From the NCBI RefSeq assembly GCF_000166275.1, contig NZ_CM001023.1:1516501-1580500 (forward strand): DNA of 64,000 bases. The letters are read 5' to 3'. This stretch comes from Algoriphagus machipongonensis (GTDB lineage: Bacteria > Bacteroidota > Bacteroidia > Cytophagales > Cyclobacteriaceae). Below are positions 60,547 through 64,000 of this stretch, in pieces. A model generated the notes under the pieces. The model made no database searches. It worked only from the letters and a program-made list of their open reading frames with translations, and was not told the DNA's origin. Each line of letters starts with the position of its first letter. The first letter of the stretch is position 1. A program made the translations under genes and the position numbers.

Positions 60547-62073
60547 TTAAAAGAAGCCTAGTTTATCCTTGGAATAGGAAATTAGCATGTTTTTAGTTTG
60601 ACGATAATGGTCTAACATCATCAGGTGATTTTCCCTGCCAAATCCAGATTTTTTGTATCCTCCAAATGGGGCGTGAGCTGGGTAGGCATGGTAGCAATTC
60701 ACCCACACTCTTCCTGCTTGAATGGCTCGTGGAACTTGATAAAGTTCATGTGCATCTCTAGACCATAAACCTGCTCCCAATCCATACATAGTGTCATTTG
60801 CAATTGCAATTGCTTCCTCGGTAGTTTTGAAGGTGGTGACACAGGTTACCGGACCGAAGATTTCCTCTTGAAAGACACGCATTTTATTGTTGCCTTTGAA
60901 GATGGTAGGCTTGACATAATAACCGGTTTCTAAACCAGAATTGAGTCCAGCTGATTCACCTCCGCAAAGGGCGATTGCTCCTTCTTGTTTTCCAATGTCC
61001 AGATAGGATAGGATTTTTTCGTATTGGTCGTTGGAGGCTTGAGCACCCATCATCGTGTCCTCAGCCAGTGGGTGTCCCATTTTAATGGCTTTGGTTCGCT
61101 CTACTACTTTCTCCATGAATTTATCATAGATGTCTTCATGGACTAAGATTCTTGAAGGACAGGTACAAACCTCACCTTGATTTAAGGCAAACATTACAGC
61201 ACCTTCCACTGCTTTATCAAAAAACTCATCATCTTCATCCGCTACAGACTTCATGAATATGTTAGGGGATTTTCCTCCCAGTTCCATGGTGACAGGAATC
61301 AGGTTTTCAGATGCATACTGCATGATTAGACGTCCGGTGGTGGTTTCACCCGTAAAGGCTACTTTTGCTACTCGCTTGGACGTTGCGAGTGGTTTTCCAG
61401 CTTCTACTCCAAAGCCAGAAACTACGTTTAATACACCTGGAGGCAAAACATCTCCAATTAATTCCATAAGAACCATAATACTTGTGGGAGTTTGTTCTGC
61501 TGGTTTTACCACTGTACAACATCCCGCTGCTAAAGCAGGTGCGATTTTCCAGGTGGCCATTAAAAGTGGGAAGTTCCAAGGGATGATTTGAGCTACTACT
61601 CCTAATGGTTCATGAAGCGCGATACTTACCGTGTTTTCATCATGTTCAGAAATGCTACTTTCATCAGCTCGGATAACTCCTGCAAAATATCGAAAATGGT
61701 CAATACAAAGTGGTAAATCAGCAGCTCGTGTTTCTCTTAAGGCTTTTCCATTGTCTACTGTTTCTAACCGAGCGAGCATTTCCAGGTTTTCCTCAATGAT
61801 ATCAGCAATTTTATTGAGAACTCTACTTCGTTCGGCAGCCGGGGTTTTTGACCAGGAAGGAAATGCCTCATGCGCTGCATCAATGGCTTTCTCAACATCC
61901 TCCTTATTTCCTCGGGCAGCTTTTGTAAATGGCTTGCCATCGATCGGAGAGATGTTGTCGAAATATTCTCCTGAGCTGGGAGCTACCCATTTGCCTCCAA
62001 TAAAATGATCGTATTTTTCCTTGACCGCTGGGCGGTCCACAGGCTTAGACTGTGATAATGTTAGTGTTGTCAT
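60547..62073 (-). CDS. NAD-dependent aldehyde dehydrogenase (AldB/ExaC type)
   Basis: The 508 residues match acetaldehyde/long-chain aldehyde dehydrogenases. [17 protein letters not shown] (about 159-175) binds [17 protein letters not shown] (about 263-276) carries the general-base Glu, and [11 protein letters not shown] (about 302-312) the catalytic Cys. The DUF779 partner and divergent AraC regulator are the usual setting for an AldB/ExaC-type enzyme in alcohol or aldehyde oxidation. Confidence 0.94.
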   Translation of the reverse strand: MTTLTLSQSKPVDRPAVKEKYDHFIGGKWVAPSSGEYFDNISPIDGKPFTKAARGNKEDVEKAIDAAHEAFPSWSKTPAAERSRVLNKIADIIEENLEMLARLETVDNGKALRETRAADLPLCIDHFRYFAGVIRADESSISEHDENTVSIALHEPLGVVAQIIPWNFPLLMATWKIAPALAAGCCTVVKPAEQTPTSIMVLMELIGDVLPPGVLNVVSGFGVEAGKPLATSKRVAKVAFTGETTTGRLIMQYASENLIPVTMELGGKSPNIFMKSVADEDDEFFDKAVEGAVMFALNQGEVCTCPSRILVHEDIYDKFMEKVVERTKAIKMGHPLAEDTMMGAQASNDQYEKILSYLDIGKQEGAIALCGGESAGLNSGLETGYYVKPTIFKGNNKMRVFQEEIFGPVTCVTTFKTTEEAIAIANDTMYGLGAGLWSRDAHELYQVPRAIQAGRVWVNCYHAYPAHAPFGGYKKSGFGRENHLMMLDHYRQTKNMLISYSKDKLGFF

Positions 62074-62146
62074 GATAGACGGTTATTTTGGTTTTAATCA
62101 AATTTCCTATTTACCTCTTCTAAAAAATTACACTGAAACATCATCC

Positions 62147-62164
62147 TATCAACCTGTATTGATA
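62147..62164. promoter_or_regulatory. inverted repeat between aldehyde dehydrogenase and AraC genes
   Basis: TATCAA-CCTGTA-TTGATA, 6-bp arms, in the 179-base divergent gap. A plausible site for the neighbouring AraC-type regulator, by position only. Confidence 0.4.
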
Positions 62165-62252
62165 TTTATCCGTTTGGAAATATAGAAGGAATTAATGGCT
62201 GAAAAAAAGGAGCTATTTTTTTGAGTGATTTATTTATTCGTAAATTATTGAC

Positions 62253-63176
62253 ATGACCCAAAATAACTTTATTGCAGGAGTGCCTTGGAGAAATACCCGG
62301 GACTTAAAAACTCTTGTAGAAAACCGCACGACCTATACCCTCGAAAATTGCGAGTTGAATATTTTTGAGACTCATCAGCAGGCTGATGATGTGAATTTGG
62401 TTTTTGGAGATTTGGTGTTGACGACTATGCTGAAAGGGAAAAAAGTCATGCATCTATTTGATAAACCAGGATTTGAATATTTACCTGGTGAATCTGTTAT
62501 CGTGCCGCCGAATGAGGTGATGAAAATTGACTTTCCTGAAGCTCAATGGGATAATCCCACCCAATGCATCGCTCTGTCTATTTCAAAGGAAATGATAGAG
62601 GCAACTTTTAACCTGCTTAATGAGAAATTTCCAGATAAAGTAATTACCAAAGACTGGGGATTGGACCTGAGTTACTTTCATTTAATAAACACGCAAGACT
62701 TATCAGAGATCATCAATCGCTTTGTCCGAATAGGGGTTAAGGATGGTTCTAAAGAAAAGGACTTGATCGCAACTTTAGCACTTAAAGAATTACTTATCAG
62801 ATTAAGTCAGACTCAGGCGAGAGATATGTTAGAGAAGACCTATAAGGAACTTGCGAGTGGAAATCGCATGGCACATGTAGTGGAGTATATCAAAAAAAAT
62901 ATCCGGGAAACAATTTCCCTTGATGATTTAGCGGGTGAGGCATGTATGAGCAAAGCTCATTTTTTGAGATCATTTAAACAGGAATTGGGTTTAACGCCTA
63001 TGGAGTTTGTGCTTCATGAAAGGCTCAATCTGGCCAAGCAATATTTACTTTTGGGAAATCATCAGATTCAAGAAGTATGTTATATGGCAGGTTTCCGGAA
63101 TATTACCTATTTCATCCGAGCCTTTAAACAAGAGTTTGGTTTGACCCCAAAGGTTTTTCAAACCAAATCGAATTAA
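62253..63176 (+). CDS. AraC family transcriptional regulator
   Basis: The 307 residues carry an N-terminal ligand-binding domain (about 30-190, with LPGESVIVPPNEV-like YLPGESVIVPPNEVMKI near 78-94) and two C-terminal HTHs: SLDDLAGEACMSKAHFLRSF (about 225-244) and QIQEVCYMAGFRNITYFIRA (about 271-290), then FKQEFGLTP. It is divergent from the aldehyde dehydrogenase/DUF779 genes and probably activates them in response to an alcohol or aldehyde. Confidence 0.93.
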   Translation: MTQNNFIAGVPWRNTRDLKTLVENRTTYTLENCELNIFETHQQADDVNLVFGDLVLTTMLKGKKVMHLFDKPGFEYLPGESVIVPPNEVMKIDFPEAQWDNPTQCIALSISKEMIEATFNLLNEKFPDKVITKDWGLDLSYFHLINTQDLSEIINRFVRIGVKDGSKEKDLIATLALKELLIRLSQTQARDMLEKTYKELASGNRMAHVVEYIKKNIRETISLDDLAGEACMSKAHFLRSFKQELGLTPMEFVLHERLNLAKQYLLLGNHQIQEVCYMAGFRNITYFIRAFKQEFGLTPKVFQTKSN

Positions 63177-63725
63177 AAAAAAGCAAAAAATTTTTGTCTG
63201 TTTTTGTGTGATATAATTCATTTTTATTAAGTTTAAGGAATTAAAGAAGTCATAAAAACGAAATGAAAGGCTAATCAGCCGAATATTATTTGGTTTTAGA
63301 CGATTGACAATAGACCCACATTTGGGGGCTTTTTTCGAAAAGCCCCCTTTTTTTTACCCTCTTTTCAAATCGATTTTTGCAGGAATTCAAAAAACAGGTT
63401 TAAAAATTACCTCATTTTTTAGAAAAAAGTGTGAAAAGTGAAAAAACTGGTTTCTTAAACGAATAGACTGTTAAATTTTTTGTTTTAGTAGATATGAGGG
63501 GTAAATACCAAAAATCATCATGAAAGTTTTGATTTTCACAAAATAGGCAGATTATGAAATGATTAAGTTTAGGTGCAGGATTTTTGATTTTCTGAATTAT
63601 TTGATCTGAATCAAATGTTTAATCCCCTAGTAAATTGGTTTGGGGAGGAGGTTTTTAAAAAAATCGGAAAAATTTCTTGAGAAAATCCTCTCGTTATTCT
63701 CGGTCTAAATACTAGATGAATTTTT
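63177..63725. other. 549-base spacer after the AraC gene
   Basis: Holds the terminator at 63324-63356 and otherwise AT-rich sequence with no credible open frame on either strand. The 140 bases between the AraC stop and the terminator include a small GGCT-AATC-AGCC hairpin and might encode a short RNA. Confidence 0.45.
63324..63356 (+). terminator. strong intrinsic terminator
   Basis: GGGGGCTTTT-TTCG-AAAAGCCCCC, a perfect 10-bp stem with a stable tetraloop and eight T residues after it, about 150 bases after the AraC stop. Confidence 0.9.
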
Positions 63726-64000
63726 TTAGGACAAGGCCTTTAGTAAAGCCTGCTTTCTCTTTTGGTACGAGTACATCTTTTGAATTTTTTGGGAAGCACT
63801 CTTTCTAAGTAAATCAATATTAGAACTCGGAATAGAGTTAATTAAATTTTCTAATTGTGGAAGACTCTTTTGTGGTAAAATGATTCCTGTGTCTCCAATG
63901 ATTTCAGGAATAGCACCTACTGCCGAACCAACAGGGATACATCCACAGGCCATTGCTTCGCCTAAGGAATTTGGAAAGCCCTCAGAGGCGGAGAGTTGAA
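63726..64000 (-). CDS. glycosyltransferase family 4, C-terminal part (runs off the window)
   Basis: The open frame continues past base 64000; the last 91 codons are visible. They include the GT-B donor-binding motif SEGFPNSLGEAMACG (E-x7-E) followed by PVGSAVGAIPEIIGDTGIIL, the typical GT4 nucleotide-sugar site, then a helical C-terminus. The ATG at 63953 inside this motif is not the start. Acceptor and linkage unknown. Confidence 0.88.
   Translation of the reverse strand, partial: QLSASEGFPNSLGEAMACGCIPVGSAVGAIPEIIGDTGIILPQKSLPQLENLINSIPSSNIDLLRKSASQKIQKMYSYQKRKQALLKALS

Noticed and set aside
61631..62008. 125-codon open frame on the plus strand
   Set aside because: Antisense to the N-terminal half of the aldehyde dehydrogenase.

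Overview
The window comes from an AT-rich member of the Bacteroidota. It looks like order Cytophagales, probably a Cyclobacteriaceae (Algoriphagus-like) bacterium; the family and genus are inference. The pointers are promoters of the TTTG / TAnnTTTG type, few Shine-Dalgarno sites, the order parA-parB-DUF5683-dapB-lepB, pyrG next to yidC, lipoprotein S41 and S8 proteases, a GH92 glycosidase and a VIT1-family transporter. Most of the window is ordinary chromosome; no insertion sequence, phage or CRISPR array was recognised.

Layout. 1-3.8 kb: metZ (minus strand) behind a SAM-I riboswitch, then the minus-strand run prs-rplY-pth. 4-8.4 kb: a secreted M14 peptidase, an EcsC-family protein, tRNA-Gln and a small unknown gene. 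8.4-9.5 kb: rpsF-rpsR-rplI. 9.6-13 kb: a coiled-coil membrane protein, two methyltransferases, apaG and ung. 13-21 kb: parA-parB-DUF5683-dapB-lepB, yidC and pyrG, all minus. 21-23.5 kb: an unassigned HTH protein after a 600-base AT-rich spacer, then an ECF sigma factor with a putative anti-sigma gene, divergent from a DUF6249 membrane protein. 23.5-31.4 kb: CCA-adding enzyme, TPR protein, S8 and S41 lipoprotein proteases, an FtsE-like ATPase, a transaldolase-like enzyme and the SRP RNA. 32.4-45.1 kb: an aromatic/histidine island. 45-64 kb: a second S41 protease, an aldo/keto reductase, typA, GH92, glutaminase, SGNH hydrolase, DUF4407, DUF5995, VIT1, an M19 dipeptidase, an aldehyde dehydrogenase/DUF779 pair with a divergent AraC regulator, and the C-terminus of a glycosyltransferase.

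The aromatic/histidine island is the most interesting part. It begins with a promoter, a 20-residue leader peptide carrying three consecutive Trp codons and a terminator/antiterminator pair, so the trp operon appears to be controlled by ribosome-mediated attenuation. The order is trpE, a four-helix-bundle (S23-like) gene, trpG, trpD, trpC, trpF, trpB, trpA, a DAHP synthase, a terminator, phenylalanine hydroxylase, hisH, hisA, hisF and hisIE. hisGDCB are not in the window.

Nearly every wider gap inside this island is filled by degenerate short-period repeats (7 or 8 bases) or by long palindromes. These often begin at the stop codon of one gene and end at or within a few bases of the start of the next. 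The four-helix-bundle gene is flanked by octamer arrays in opposite orientation, suggesting an inserted cassette. No comparable arrays were noticed in the ribosomal, parAB or typA regions.
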